From: Aquilonibacter sp963820185
GTDB taxonomy: Bacteria; Vulcanimicrobiota; Vulcanimicrobiia; Vulcanimicrobiales; Vulcanimicrobiaceae
Reading direction: 5' to 3'
Assembly: GCA_963820185.1 (NCBI GenBank)
Contig: CAWFYV010000002.1
Location: 1 to 64,000 of the forward strand
Length of the DNA: 64,000 nt
Shown here in pieces: positions 7,284 to 16,295 of this stretch (the first letter of the stretch is position 1; every line of letters starts with the position of its first letter). The translations under genes and the position numbers were made by a program. Under the pieces are notes generated by a model, which was given only the letters and a program-made list of their open reading frames with translations, had not been told where the DNA came from and made no database searches.

Positions 7284-8949
7284 CGCGATGCTGCCCGACG
7301 ACGCGCTCGACGCATTCGCGCGGGCGGTTGAAGGCATCGCGATGCGCGAGTATCCCGATGCGTTGCCCACGCCGGTCAGCTTCGAAGCACCGCGCCGTCC
7401 GGAGTTTGGGGACTTCGCGACCAACGTCGCGTTTGTGCTGGCTAAGGTCGCACGCCGCTCACCGAGCGACGTGGCCAATGCACTGATCGAGAAATTGCGC
7501 GACGAATCGCCGGAAGTCACTGCACGCTTTGCATCGATCGATGCCGTTGCCGGATTCATCAACGTGCGCCTCGCGCCACCGGTGTGGCAGGCGCTGGTCG
7601 CACGCGTGCTGCGCGACGGCGCCAACTTCGGCCGCGGGCTGCCGCGCGGCGAGCGCATCTCGCTCGAGTTTGGTAGTGCGAACCCAACCGGTCCGCTGGT
7701 CGTCGTGCAAGGCCGTACGCTCTCGATCGGCGATGCGCTGGCGCGCGCATTCCGCTACTGCGGCTACGACGTCTTCGCCGAGTGGATCATCAACGATGCG
7801 GGTTCCCAGATGGAGACGCTGGGGCGCTCGCTCTTCGCACGCTACGTGCAACAGTACGACCCGTCGTATCCATTTCCCGAAGAGGGCTATCCGGGTGACT
7901 ATCTGATCGCAATCGCACAGAGTATTGTCAAACGCGACGGCGAGAAATGGCGCAAGCTGCCGCAAGCGCCGATCGCGGCGTTTGCACAACTCGGCCGCGA
8001 TGCCATCGTTGCCGAGCAGAAGGCGACCGCCGAGCGTTTCGGCGTGCGCTACGATCGCTGGTACAGCGAGCAAGCCGACCTGCGCGACAACGGACGCATG
8101 GACGAAGATCTCGACAAGCTGCGCGCGATGGGGCTCATCTACGAAGATGGTGGCGCGCAGTACTTCAAGACTTCGGAGTTCGGCGACGATAAGGACCGCG
8201 TCATCATCCGCAGTGACGGCACGCCAACCTACTTTGCACCCGACATCGCCTATCACTTCGAGAAACTCAGCCGCTCGAATCGCGCGATCAACATTCTTGG
8301 CCCCGATCACCACGGCTATATCGGACGCTTGAAAGCCGCCGCAGCTGCGATGGGCTTCCCAGGCCAACTCGACATCCTGATCGCGCAGCAGATCACACTG
8401 TTGCGCGGTGGCGAGCAGGTCAGCATGAGCAAGCGCGAGGGCAACATCATCACGCTCGATGAGATTCTCGACGAAGTCGGCGTCGACGCGGCGCGCTTCT
8501 TCTTCACAATGCTCGCAACCGACTCGCCGCTCAGTTTCGATTTAAAGCTTGCGGTCGAACAGAGCAGCGACAACCCCGTCTACTACGTGCAATACGGCCA
8601 CGCGCGCATCGCGTCAGTCCTGCGCCGCGCCGATCCGGCCGACGTCGAGGCCGCGCGCAAGGCTCCGTCGCTGGCAGCGTTGACGCACGATGCGGAAATG
8701 GCGCTCGCACGCCGGCTCGCCGAATTACCGCGGGTCGTGCAAGGCGTCGTTGAGAACCTCGCACCGCACCGGCTCACGAAGTACGCGCGCGATGTCGCAA
8801 CCGAGTTTCACCAGTTTTATACCGAATGCACAATTCTGGTCGACGAGCGCGACGTGCGCCTCGCGCGGCTTGCGCTCTGCATCGCTACGAAATCCGTGCT
8901 CGCAGAAGTTCTCGAGCTCATCGGCGTGAGCGCGCCCGAAACGATGTAG
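7264..8949 (+). CDS. argS: Arginyl-tRNA synthetase
   Basis: This class I aminoacyl-tRNA synthetase charges tRNA-Arg. In the 561 residues, the N-terminal add-1 domain (about 1-115), the Rossmann fold and the C-terminal DALR anticodon-binding domain (RLTKYARDVATEFHQFY) are recognisable. The KMSKS-like loop is GGEQVSMSKREGNI. The HIGH-like signature region reads SANPTGPLVVVQGRTLSIGD, so neither His of a canonical LHVGH is present. Related degenerate forms are known in some ArgS lineages, so this need not mean loss of function. The start codon lies within the end of rlmH. No frame problems are seen. Confidence 0.93.
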   Translation: MNPTTTDAMLPDDALDAFARAVEGIAMREYPDALPTPVSFEAPRRPEFGDFATNVAFVLAKVARRSPSDVANALIEKLRDESPEVTARFASIDAVAGFINVRLAPPVWQALVARVLRDGANFGRGLPRGERISLEFGSANPTGPLVVVQGRTLSIGDALARAFRYCGYDVFAEWIINDAGSQMETLGRSLFARYVQQYDPSYPFPEEGYPGDYLIAIAQSIVKRDGEKWRKLPQAPIAAFAQLGRDAIVAEQKATAERFGVRYDRWYSEQADLRDNGRMDEDLDKLRAMGLIYEDGGAQYFKTSEFGDDKDRVIIRSDGTPTYFAPDIAYHFEKLSRSNRAINILGPDHHGYIGRLKAAAAAMGFPGQLDILIAQQITLLRGGEQVSMSKREGNIITLDEILDEVGVDAARFFFTMLATDSPLSFDLKLAVEQSSDNPVYYVQYGHARIASVLRRADPADVEAARKAPSLAALTHDAEMALARRLAELPRVVQGVVENLAPHRLTKYARDVATEFHQFYTECTILVDERDVRLARLALCIATKSVLAEVLELIGVSAPETM

Positions 8950-8955
8950 ACGGGC

Positions 8956-10452
8956 CTACTTCAGTGCGGCTTCTAAGCGCGCGCCATCGGGACGGCCGAG
9001 TCCGGTAACCGGATCCCATCCCACGCCGGCGCTATAGGCACCGTTACTGCCGCTCGTGATGTCTTGCAACGGGCCGGGGGAACGCGGATACCCCGCGAGA
9101 TCGTAGATCTTCGCGTTGATAAAGCCAACCGAGACTCCGAGTTGTTGATTCATGAGCGCGATGAGACCCGCCCACAGCGGCGCGACAGCGCTCGTGCCGC
9201 CAACGACGAGATTCGATCCATCGACGCGCACGCTGTAACCCGAATTCGGATCGGCATCCGCACTGATGTCGGGGACGCCGCGTCCGCCGTTCGGATTCGA
9301 AGGCGCTGGGACTTGTGCACTCGCTTGCCACGACGGCAACGCAAAGACGTCGCTCACGCCGCCACCCGAATCAGTCCAGGCGGTCTCGGCGGAGATCGCA
9401 CCGTTGGTTGCGGTTATCGTGGTGCCGCCGCAGCCGAGCACATGTGGACTCGACGCCGGAAAGTCCGCGTGTGGTTGCCCGTCGCTCACGCCGTCACTCG
9501 ATCCGCCATCGCCCGATGCGACACAAACCGTCACGCCCATCGCCGCTGCTGCCGCGCACGCATTGTCGAGTGCGGTCATCGCTTGACTCGTCCAATTCGA
9601 CTCGGCGTCGCCCCAACTGATCGAGAGCACCGACGGCGCGTACGTCGTGTCGTGTACGGCCGTCGTCACCGCGTCGATAAAACCCTGATCGGTGTTGGGC
9701 GCGAAGTACGTGACGATGCGCGCGCCGTGCGCGATCGTACCCGCAACTTCAATGTCGAGCATCACCTCCGTGTCGGCATCTCGATCGGCACCCGGGTTAC
9801 TCGTTGCACCGTCGACGCCGACCACTTCGACCTGCGCTTGGGGCACGCCGAGCTGCGAACAGTAAGCGGCGAAGTCGCTCGCGCTATATCCGCCGCCAAG
9901 CTCGATGATCGCGATCGTCTCGCCGCTGCCGTCGACACCATTCGGAAAATCGTAGAGCGCGGCAACCTGCGGTGGCGTAAACGACGCGGCGGCACGTACC
10001 GCGACGCGCGAGCGTGGCTGCGCCTGCGGACGCGTATCCAAACCGACGACCGCCTCGACTACGTTGGCCAAACTTGTGGGAACCGAGATCGTCCCGGTGC
10101 GCCCGCGAAACGTCGTTGTCCCGACGCGATACGTCCCGAGGGTCACGCCGAACGCCTCGGACATCGCTGCGACCGTCCCTTCGACGCGCAGCGCGCGGCG
10201 GGAAGGATCACGCTCCACGACCGTCAAGCCGGCGTCTTGCGCAAATGTCGCAACGCGGTCGAGGTCGCTCTCACCGGCACCATAAGCGGCAGCAAACTCT
10301 TCGCGCGTGAGGTGTCCCGGCAGTGGCTTGCTGGTATGCTTTGAGCGCACGATTATCGTTGCGCTGATGCGCTCGCTCTGATCGGGAACAGCAACGAAAT
10401 CCCCGGGCGGACGCGTCCGCGTGCTGCCGGGAACGATCCAGCGGTCATCCAT
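8956..10452 (-). CDS. Sedolisin (S53) serine-carboxyl peptidase, kumamolisin-like
   Basis: This is an acid-active endopeptidase of family S53, 498 residues. Residues about 20-145 are the pro-kumamolisin activation domain. The catalytic domain follows from SFTPPQVAALYDFP. The presumed catalytic residues are Glu229 and Asp233 in DTEVMLDIE, Ser421 in GGTSAVAP, and the oxyanion Asp330 in HADFPASSP. A C-terminal calcium-site motif is present (DITSG...GVGWDPVTGLGRPDG). There is no obvious signal peptide, as in kumamolisin itself, so the export route is unclear. It is convergent with argS. Confidence 0.92.
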   Translation of the reverse strand: MDDRWIVPGSTRTRPPGDFVAVPDQSERISATIIVRSKHTSKPLPGHLTREEFAAAYGAGESDLDRVATFAQDAGLTVVERDPSRRALRVEGTVAAMSEAFGVTLGTYRVGTTTFRGRTGTISVPTSLANVVEAVVGLDTRPQAQPRSRVAVRAAASFTPPQVAALYDFPNGVDGSGETIAIIELGGGYSASDFAAYCSQLGVPQAQVEVVGVDGATSNPGADRDADTEVMLDIEVAGTIAHGARIVTYFAPNTDQGFIDAVTTAVHDTTYAPSVLSISWGDAESNWTSQAMTALDNACAAAAAMGVTVCVASGDGGSSDGVSDGQPHADFPASSPHVLGCGGTTITATNGAISAETAWTDSGGGVSDVFALPSWQASAQVPAPSNPNGGRGVPDISADADPNSGYSVRVDGSNLVVGGTSAVAPLWAGLIALMNQQLGVSVGFINAKIYDLAGYPRSPGPLQDITSGSNGAYSAGVGWDPVTGLGRPDGARLEAALK

Positions 10453-10508
10453 ATCGGGTCACACCTTTCCCGTTTCGATCTACCCGCCGCGCGTTAGCTT
10501 GTAACCCC

Positions 10509-11585
10509 TCACGCCCGATCCAGCCGTGCAGCCAGCCACGGCGTTACAAAATACCGCCATAGGATCTTAATGAGCGCGGCTGCCGGTATCCCAAGCAAGA
10601 GACCAGGAATGCCGAATAATTCGCCACCCGCGAACACCGCAAACATCACCCCGATCGGCGACACACCGACCGACTCCCCCATGATCTTCGGTACGAGCAC
10701 GTTGTCACTGATGCGCGCCATCACGAACATGATGATCTGCACCCAGAGAATCATCCAGCCACCTTGCGGTGCACACAACACGATGGCGATCGCCTGCGCG
10801 ATCAACATGCCAATTACCGGAACGGCATACGCAACGGCAGTGACGATCCCGAGAATCAACGAGAACTTGAACCCAATAAGCGCGGTGAGCACGGTCACGG
10901 CAACGCCCGTGATCGCGCTAACAAGGACCTGCCCCGAGATAAAGCTTCCGAATGTTTCGGTGATTTCCAGTGCCAGCTTGCGCGCGGTGAGTCGACGTTT
11001 TGCCGGGAAGAGCGTGGTAAAAGCATTGACGATTTGCTCGTCATTGAGCAAGAAGAAGAACGAAAGCACGATCGAGGAGAAGGCCACGAAAAACGCCGTC
11101 GCAGCGCCGATCAGGATCGTGCCGAGCGAGGTAAGCGAGGTCGTGACGACCGTGGAGAGACTCTGTCCGCCGAGCTGGCCGATGTCGAAGTCGCTGTTCG
11201 GCACGTGCAGGCCGGGTACGCGCGTTTGCAACCAATCCTGCGCTTCGTGCGCCCACGTTTCGACCGCGGCCACATATGCGGGCGCGTTGGTTGCGAGCGT
11301 CTGCAACTGTGCGATCGTCAGCGGTACGATCACGAGCAACCCGACGACGATCACGATCGAGAGCACGACGAAGACAATCGTGATCGCGAGTGCCTTCGGT
11401 ACTTTTCGCCGGGTTAGAGCACGAACGACCGGCTGCACGCCGAACGCGATAAAGGCTGCGATCAGAAAGATCGAGACCGTGCGCGGGATGTGCGAAACAA
11501 AGACGTAGAGCCCAGCGAGTATCGCCAGGGCGGCGAGCGTGAAAAAGAGGCGGCGCCAGCCGCTCGGGCTTATAGCGTTTTGCAC
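10509..11585 (-). CDS. AI-2E family (UPF0118) membrane transporter
   Basis: This is a 358-residue integral membrane protein. There are two N-terminal transmembrane segments, a third at about residues 65-90, a soluble segment at about 100-150 (APAYVAAVETWAHEAQDWL), and further hydrophobic segments in the second half. The family signature VLVPKIMGESVGVSPIGVM is followed by FAGGELFGIPGLLLGIPAAA. Members include TqsA-like autoinducer-2 exporters and Na+/H+ antiporters, so the substrate cannot be named. The gene overlaps the 3' end of the upstream GNAT gene by 16 bases and could be the last cistron of the pyr operon. Confidence 0.85.
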   Translation of the reverse strand: MQNAISPSGWRRLFFTLAALAILAGLYVFVSHIPRTVSIFLIAAFIAFGVQPVVRALTRRKVPKALAITIVFVVLSIVIVVGLLVIVPLTIAQLQTLATNAPAYVAAVETWAHEAQDWLQTRVPGLHVPNSDFDIGQLGGQSLSTVVTTSLTSLGTILIGAATAFFVAFSSIVLSFFFLLNDEQIVNAFTTLFPAKRRLTARKLALEITETFGSFISGQVLVSAITGVAVTVLTALIGFKFSLILGIVTAVAYAVPVIGMLIAQAIAIVLCAPQGGWMILWVQIIMFVMARISDNVLVPKIMGESVGVSPIGVMFAVFAGGELFGIPGLLLGIPAAALIKILWRYFVTPWLAARLDRA

Positions 11586-12031
11586 AACAGCCGCCGCTCG
11601 GTACGGTAACCGGCGCGTTCGTAGAGCGCACGAGCAGTGACGTTTTCCTCGGTGACCATCAACGCCATATACGGAGCGCCGCGCTTGCGAGCCTCGTCCT
11701 CGGCCCGTTTCAGCAGCGCAGAGCCGATACCCGCCCCGCGCACATCGCGCTCAACGGCCATATAGACGATGAACGATTGATCGTCGCCGGTGACTTCGTC
11801 GGGAAGCGAGTCGAGTGTCAACATGAACCCCACGGGCCTGCCGTCCATCTCGGCGATCAGCGAAAGGTGCTCGCGCCGCTCGACGATTGCGAGCAGGCGC
11901 TCGAAGTTCTCGAGCACCGCAGCCGGATCGACTCGGCGCAGCGACGAGACACTATCCATCGCCGTGCGCTTGCCAAGCGATTCAATGAATGGGCGATCGC
12001 CCTCAGTTGCGGCGCGAACCTGGATCGTCAA
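11570..12031 (-). CDS. GNAT family N-acetyltransferase
   Basis: This is a 153-residue single GNAT domain. The acetyl-CoA binding motif A is VERDVRGAGIGSALLKRAEDEA, followed by NVTARALYERAGYRTERRLL at the C-terminus. The frame runs well upstream inside pyrE. The TTG at 12031, just before TIQVRAATEGD, gives a standard GNAT N-terminus and overlaps the pyrE stop by 29 bases, so I use it. The substrate is unknown. Confidence 0.75.
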   Translation of the reverse strand: MTIQVRAATEGDRPFIESLGKRTAMDSVSSLRRVDPAAVLENFERLLAIVERREHLSLIAEMDGRPVGFMLTLDSLPDEVTGDDQSFIVYMAVERDVRGAGIGSALLKRAEDEARKRGAPYMALMVTEENVTARALYERAGYRTERRLLCKTL

Positions 12032-12596
12032 TAGCTTGACCAGCCTTGCACAACGGACAATCATCCGGATCGAACGATTCGATCGGCATGTCGAGGAGGG
12101 CGCGCGCCGGAACACCGAACTCCGCCTCGCCGCGCTGCACGATGATCCCGACGCCGGCGACTTGGGCGCCGTGCTTGCGCACGACGTCGATCACCTCGCG
12201 CACCGAAAGTCCCGTGGTCACGACGTCTTCCACCACGAGGGCCCGATCTTGCGCGTTTAGCCTGAAACTACGGCGCAGCGTCGCCACGCCATTTTCTTTC
12301 TCGACGAAGATCGCATCGGTCCCGAGCTGGCGTGCCACCTCGTAGCCGAGCACGATGCCGCCCACGGCAGCACTGACGACGATCGTCGGCTTCACCGGCC
12401 GAAATGCCGCGGCAATCTCTTTGGCTACGGCTTCAACCAACGGTGGGCTCTCGAGAATGCGAAACTTTTGGATGAAGCGATCGCTATGACGGCCCGAGCT
12501 TAACCGGAAGTGCCCGTGCAGAAGTGCGCCGCGATCGCGTAACGCCGCTTCGAGATCGAACTCAGACAAGCGCGCGCATATCGTCGAGTACGGCAC
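12003..12596 (-). CDS. pyrE: Orotate phosphoribosyltransferase
   Basis: It forms orotidine 5'-monophosphate from orotate and PRPP. The PRPP-binding signature VVEDVVTTGLS is clear, and GHFRLSSGRHSDRFIQK is typical of the family. A C-terminal extension with CPLC and a nearby Lys is also common in this type. The ATG at 12596 overlaps pyrF by 35 bases. A TTG at 12569 (giving MSEFDLEAALRDRGALL) would look more conventional and would overlap by only 8 bases. It lies in the pyrK-pyrD-pyrF-pyrE run. Confidence 0.92.
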   Translation of the reverse strand: MPYSTICARLSEFDLEAALRDRGALLHGHFRLSSGRHSDRFIQKFRILESPPLVEAVAKEIAAAFRPVKPTIVVSAAVGGIVLGYEVARQLGTDAIFVEKENGVATLRRSFRLNAQDRALVVEDVVTTGLSVREVIDVVRKHGAQVAGVGIIVQRGEAEFGVPARALLDMPIESFDPDDCPLCKAGQAIDDPGSRRN

Positions 12597-13272
12597 GCGC
12601 GGCAGCGGCCGGATCGGTGGCTTGCGTGATCGGGCGACCGACGACCACGTAATCGGCGCCGGCGGCGACGGCTTGGGCGGGTGTCGTCACGCGCTTTTGG
12701 TCGCCGTGCGCTTCACCCGGCAGACGAATACCGGGCGTCAGCGTGAGGAAGTCGGAACCGAAGAAACCCTTGAGATCGGCGACCTCGCGCGCGCTGCAGA
12801 CGACGCCCGAACAGCCGGCGTCGCGCGCAAGCGCAGCAAGGCGCGTGGCGTTCTCGCCCGGACCGCCCTGCAATCCGAGTTCACCCAAGTCTTCGGCACC
12901 GTGACTGGTGAGAATCGTAACCGCGAAGACATGCGGCGCCGTGATGCCGAGTTCGCCGGCGCGCGCTTGCGCCGCCTCGACCGCCGCGCGCATCATCTCG
13001 ACGCCACCGAGCGCATGCACATTGATGATGTGGGCACCCGGCCGAACCAGTTGGGTGACCGCCGCACCAACGGTCCGCGGGATGTCGTGGAGTTTCGCAT
13101 CGATGAAGAACCGCACGTCGCGCGCTTCGCAATACGAGAAGATTCGCTCGGGGTAGCCACAGAGCGACTCCAAACCAATCTTGAATATCAGGTCCAACTC
13201 GTAGAGTTGGTCGATTAGCCGTTCGGCATCGTCGGCCGACGGAACATCGAGCGCGACGATCAGCTGAGCCAT
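12562..13272 (-). CDS. pyrF: Orotidine 5'-phosphate decarboxylase
   Basis: It catalyses the last step of UMP synthesis. This is a 236-residue TIM barrel with the catalytic motif FFIDAKLHDIPRTV, LTPGIRLPGEAHGDQKRV near the phosphate site and DYVVVGRPIT at the end. The frame opens 24 bases earlier, but the ATG at 13272 (MAQLIVALDVPS) starts at the first beta strand, has GAAGG upstream and lies four bases after the pyrD stop. Translational coupling is therefore likely. Confidence 0.93.
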   Translation of the reverse strand: MAQLIVALDVPSADDAERLIDQLYELDLIFKIGLESLCGYPERIFSYCEARDVRFFIDAKLHDIPRTVGAAVTQLVRPGAHIINVHALGGVEMMRAAVEAAQARAGELGITAPHVFAVTILTSHGAEDLGELGLQGGPGENATRLAALARDAGCSGVVCSAREVADLKGFFGSDFLTLTPGIRLPGEAHGDQKRVTTPAQAVAAGADYVVVGRPITQATDPAAAARAVLDDMRALV

Positions 13273-13276
13273 CGGT

Positions 13277-14242
13277 TTAGCCTTCATCCCCTTCATACTG
13301 ATAGGCGTTTGAAAATCCCACGTTTGCCTTTCCGACTATCTTAGCCAGCGACCGGAGGTTACGCAACCGCAGGTAATCTGCGAGTTCCTCGACGATCCGC
13401 ACGGGAATCTGCGGGTCGGTGAAATTCGCCGTCCCGATCGAAATTGCGCTTGCGCCCGCCAGGAAGAATTCGAGTGCGTCGCTCGTCGTTTCGATGCCAC
13501 CCTGCCCGATAATCGGGATCTTCACGGCGCGCGCTACTTCGTACACGGCAAGAACGGCAATTGGTCGAATTGCCGGCCCCGAGAGGCCGCCCGTGACGTT
13601 GCCCAAGCGCGGATGCCAGCGCTCGACGTCGATTGCCATCCCACGCACGGTGTTGATCACCGCGAGCGCATCCGCACCCGCAGATTCGGCCTCGCGAGCA
13701 ATCGACGCGATATCGGTGACATTCGGTGAAAGTTTGACGATGAGCGTCTTGTCGGTCGTGGCGCGCACCGCGCGGACAACTTTCGCGGTGAGGTTCGGAT
13801 CGCAGGCAAACGTCTCGCCTTCGCTTGCCACGTTCGGACACGAGATGTTCACCTCGAGAGCGTGAATCTCGTCGCGCGCGGCGAGCCGCTCGCTGACGTA
13901 GGAATAGTCGTCGACGCTGAATCCTGCGACGCTGCCGACAACCGCGCACGGACGATTGGCAAACTTCGCCACATCATTTTCGAGATACCACTCAATACCG
14001 GGATTCTGCAAACCGATGGCATTGAGCATGCCGGCCGGCGTGTGTACGAGTCGCGGTGTCGGGTTGCCGAGGCGTGGCAAGCGTGTCACGCTCTTGAGCA
14101 CGACCGCGCCGATACGCGCGAGATCGACGAACGGCGCGAACTCCTCGCCGCTGCCGTAGCAACCACTGCCCATGAACGTCGGGAACGGCAGCTCGAGCCC
14201 CCCGATTTTGACGCTTAGATCAACGCCGCTTGCATTTACCAT
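13277..14242 (-). CDS. pyrD: Dihydroorotate dehydrogenase, class 1B catalytic subunit
   Basis: This FMN enzyme oxidises dihydroorotate to orotate. The 321-residue barrel has EVNISCPN, where the Cys is the class 1 catalytic base, GSGCYGSGEEF at the start and IGQGGI near the FMN phosphate site. The adjacent pyrK (7-base overlap) identifies class 1B, the NAD+-linked heterotetramer. A class 2 membrane-bound enzyme would have Ser in place of this Cys. Confidence 0.94.
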   Translation of the reverse strand: MVNASGVDLSVKIGGLELPFPTFMGSGCYGSGEEFAPFVDLARIGAVVLKSVTRLPRLGNPTPRLVHTPAGMLNAIGLQNPGIEWYLENDVAKFANRPCAVVGSVAGFSVDDYSYVSERLAARDEIHALEVNISCPNVASEGETFACDPNLTAKVVRAVRATTDKTLIVKLSPNVTDIASIAREAESAGADALAVINTVRGMAIDVERWHPRLGNVTGGLSGPAIRPIAVLAVYEVARAVKIPIIGQGGIETTSDALEFFLAGASAISIGTANFTDPQIPVRIVEELADYLRLRNLRSLAKIVGKANVGFSNAYQYEGDEG

Positions 14243-15060
14243 CGCAACTCGTGGGCCCAGAACACCGGGCCTTCTTTGCAGACGCGCGCGTAAACGACGT
14301 CGCTACCGTTTCGCTCCGTCGGCGGAAAGCTCGGTGCTTGCGCTGAGTTGCGTACCAGCGGAACGACGCAGCCCCAACATCCACCGACCCCGCACGCGAA
14401 GGTCTCTTCGAGCGAGAGCTGCGCTGGGACGTTCATCTCGCTTGCGATGCGCGCGACAGCGCGCAGCATCGGCGTCGGCCCGCAGGCCAAGATCAGATCC
14501 GGAAGATCGTTCGTTGCCGCAAACAACTCGGTGATATAGCCCGAGTGGCCCATGCTACCGTCGTCGGTTGCACAGAGTATCTCGCAGCCGTCACGAGCGA
14601 AGCGCTGGCGATCGACGAGCAATTCAGCCGTGCGCGCACCGTAGTACAAGCGGACCCGCGCCCCCGCGCGCAGCAACGCTTGAGCGGGGAGCAACACCGA
14701 CGCGATGCCGACGCCGCCGGCGACGATCGCGACGTTGCGCGCATTATCGAGTGTAAAGCCGTTGCCAAGCGGACCTGAAAGCTCGATCTGCTCACCAGGT
14801 TGCAACGCCGCAAGCTCGGCTGTACGCTTCCCAATCACGAAGAACATCACGCTTGCACGGTTGCCGGTCGCTTCGTAGATGCCGAGCGCCACTGCCGCGC
14901 GCTCGCCGCTCGGCGGCGTGACCATGACGAATTGCCCAGGTTGGGTCACGCTTACCAGCTCCGGCGCGTCAAATCCTAACAAAGTGACACCCGGCGCGAG
15001 CCCTTGCCGATCCAGAACAAGCGCGTGATGGATTGATGCGGATGTTGCGACGCCGGCCAT
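14236..15060 (-). CDS. pyrK: Dihydroorotate dehydrogenase electron transfer subunit
   Basis: This flavoprotein passes electrons from PyrD to NAD+. In 274 residues, the ferredoxin-reductase-like FAD domain comes first (PGQFVMVTPP), followed by the NAD domain (VAIVAGGVGIASVL, DLILACGPTPML). The C-terminal [2Fe-2S] ligands are ETFACGVGGCWGC and a later VCKEGPVF. It is the first gene of pyrK-pyrD-pyrF-pyrE. Upstream, the 133 bases before the divergent small gene hold A/T-rich stretches that could carry its promoter, but no confident -35/-10 pair was found and no attenuator was seen. Confidence 0.92.
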   Translation of the reverse strand: MAGVATSASIHHALVLDRQGLAPGVTLLGFDAPELVSVTQPGQFVMVTPPSGERAAVALGIYEATGNRASVMFFVIGKRTAELAALQPGEQIELSGPLGNGFTLDNARNVAIVAGGVGIASVLLPAQALLRAGARVRLYYGARTAELLVDRQRFARDGCEILCATDDGSMGHSGYITELFAATNDLPDLILACGPTPMLRAVARIASEMNVPAQLSLEETFACGVGGCWGCVVPLVRNSAQAPSFPPTERNGSDVVYARVCKEGPVFWAHELRW

Positions 15061-15154
15061 ATGCGTGGATGCGTTTTCGCCAAATTTTAAAAAAAGTCTG
15101 CGCTAAAAGGTGAACCGCGCTGCTACATTAGCCGTTATATGGTATAGAGAGTGG

Positions 15155-15179
15155 AAGCTCGGAAGAGTGAAGCTCGGAA
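15155..15179 (+). repeat. Direct repeat AAGCTCGGAA x2 in the leader of the 46-aa gene
   Basis: AAGCTCGGAA occurs at 15155-15164 and again at 15170-15179, 15 bases apart. The second copy runs into the AAAGGAGG Shine-Dalgarno sequence of the following gene. Confidence 0.6.
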
Positions 15180-15193
15180 AGGAGGGTCCGCAG

Positions 15194-15334
15194 ATGGCAG
15201 GTCTCATGGTCTTCAAATCTTTGGCCGATGCGCTTCGCGCCGGCTACCAGGTCTACGATCGTACTGCGGACGGGTATCTCGTTCGCACGAGAACGACGGC
15301 AGGATGGGCCATAGCGTTGGTATCCTGCAAGTAA
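15194..15334 (+). CDS. Small orphan protein, 46 residues
   Basis: This is a 46-residue soluble protein (MAGLMVFKSLADALRAGYQVY... ending AIALVSCK). The ATG at 15194 is preceded by an excellent AAAGGAGG Shine-Dalgarno sequence at proper spacing, which strongly supports translation even though the frame is open upstream. The gene ends before a perfect terminator, so it forms its own transcription unit, divergent from pyrK. It has a KSLADALRAGYQVYDRTADGYLVR helix-strand pattern but no recognised family. Confidence 0.7.
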   Translation: MAGLMVFKSLADALRAGYQVYDRTADGYLVRTRTTAGWAIALVSCK

Positions 15335-15390
15335 CTCCTCCGCAAACGAGTCAACGTCCTTATACGTAATCTTCCGCCTCCAGCAGCAAT

Positions 15391-15430
15391 AACGACGCCG
15401 GTTTCTCAAGAAACCGGCGTCGTTGCTTTT
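15391..15430 (+). terminator. Rho-independent terminator of the 46-aa gene
   Basis: A perfect 15-bp stem, AACGACGCCGGTTTC, loop TCAA, GAAACCGGCGTCGTT, is followed by GCTTTT on the plus strand. Confidence 0.92.
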
Positions 15431-15439
15431 CATCGTTAA

Positions 15440-16063
15440 TTAGGTTAGCGCTGATCGGGGGGCGGGACCGGGCGCTCGATCTCCGGGGTCGACCCGGGAC
15501 GCCAGGCGTAGGGACCTGGGGGCGCTTGGGGCGGGCGTGCGGCGTTCCGGGCTCGGGCCGACGTTCGGCGGCGGCCCGAAGCTCGTCGGCTGGCTCCAGG
15601 TGGCCCCGGCGCCGAATCCCGGCAGCCGCGCACCGTTGAGCACGGCATTGAAGATCTGCGCGATACCCACGAACATCGGGATCAAGCCACCGAGCAGCCA
15701 CGGACCGAACGGATTCCCGCTCAAGGGACCGATCGTGCTCAAGCCGAGCAACAGGGCGAAGCCGATGCAGGCGACCTGGATGCCGCGGCGCAGTTGGCGC
15801 TGTGCGTAGTAATAATCTTCGTATTGCGGCGGCGGATAGTAGCCGCGCTTGCCGGGCGCCATGTTCGGCGGCGGCATCTTGCCCATGTTGGGGGGCGTCA
15901 AATTGTGCGGGATACCTGGCGGCGGCGGGGCCATGCCCCGGCGGATCATCTCCATCCGCTCGGTGTGCGCGTGGATTTTTGAAAGCATCCAGACGCCCAT
16001 CGGCGCACCGAAGATGACGAGTATCGCGACCAAAGCGACGAGGTTGTCGGTTTCGTGGTTCAT
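15440..16063 (-). CDS. Membrane protein with Pro-rich cytosolic segment
   Basis: This is a 207-residue protein of no assigned function. An N-terminal transmembrane segment (NLVALVAILVIFGAPMGVWML) is followed by KIHAHTERMEMIRRGM, a Pro-rich stretch (APPPPGIPHNLTPPN), and two more hydrophobic segments (VACIGFALLLGLSTIG, PWLLGGLIPMFVGIAQIF). The Arg/Ala-rich last 35 residues look unnatural. A +1 frame change near 15550 would instead give a Pro-rich tail ending ERPVPPPDQR with a stop at 15445, so a single-base error or mutation is possible here. Confidence 0.65.
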   Translation of the reverse strand: MNHETDNLVALVAILVIFGAPMGVWMLSKIHAHTERMEMIRRGMAPPPPGIPHNLTPPNMGKMPPPNMAPGKRGYYPPPQYEDYYYAQRQLRRGIQVACIGFALLLGLSTIGPLSGNPFGPWLLGGLIPMFVGIAQIFNAVLNGARLPGFGAGATWSQPTSFGPPPNVGPSPERRTPAPSAPRSLRLASRVDPGDRAPGPAPRSALT

Positions 16064-16267
16064 TTTGTTGCAGGCTCCGTTCGTCGTTTAGAGGCGCGGT
16101 CCCCAGCCCTCAAAGGTGGGGCGAAGAGCTTGCGCGGAGTCTGTACCGCCGGCCGGAATCGTCGGGCGCGAGCCGTGGGGGAGCGTTTTGTTCAGCGTCG
16201 TTGTCAGGACCATGGTGGGGTTGGGCCTCCGTATTCTTTCCTGCCACAGATACGGTCCGGCGCCCAT

Positions 16268-16295
16268 GGTGTTTCAGGCACCTCTACGAAACACC
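16268..16295. repeat. Inverted repeat upstream of the ECF sigma gene
   Basis: GGTGTTTC (16268-16275) and GAAACACC (16288-16295) are exact inverted copies separated by 12 bases. They lie 27 bases upstream of the sigma factor start, in the 258-base gap between divergent genes. They could be an operator or a leader hairpin. Nothing else in that gap could be assigned. Confidence 0.45.

Noticed and set aside
9064..10344. A 426-codon open frame on the plus strand opposite the sedolisin gene.
   Set aside because: The translation is Arg/His-rich, with no conserved pattern; it is the shadow of a clear S53 peptidase.
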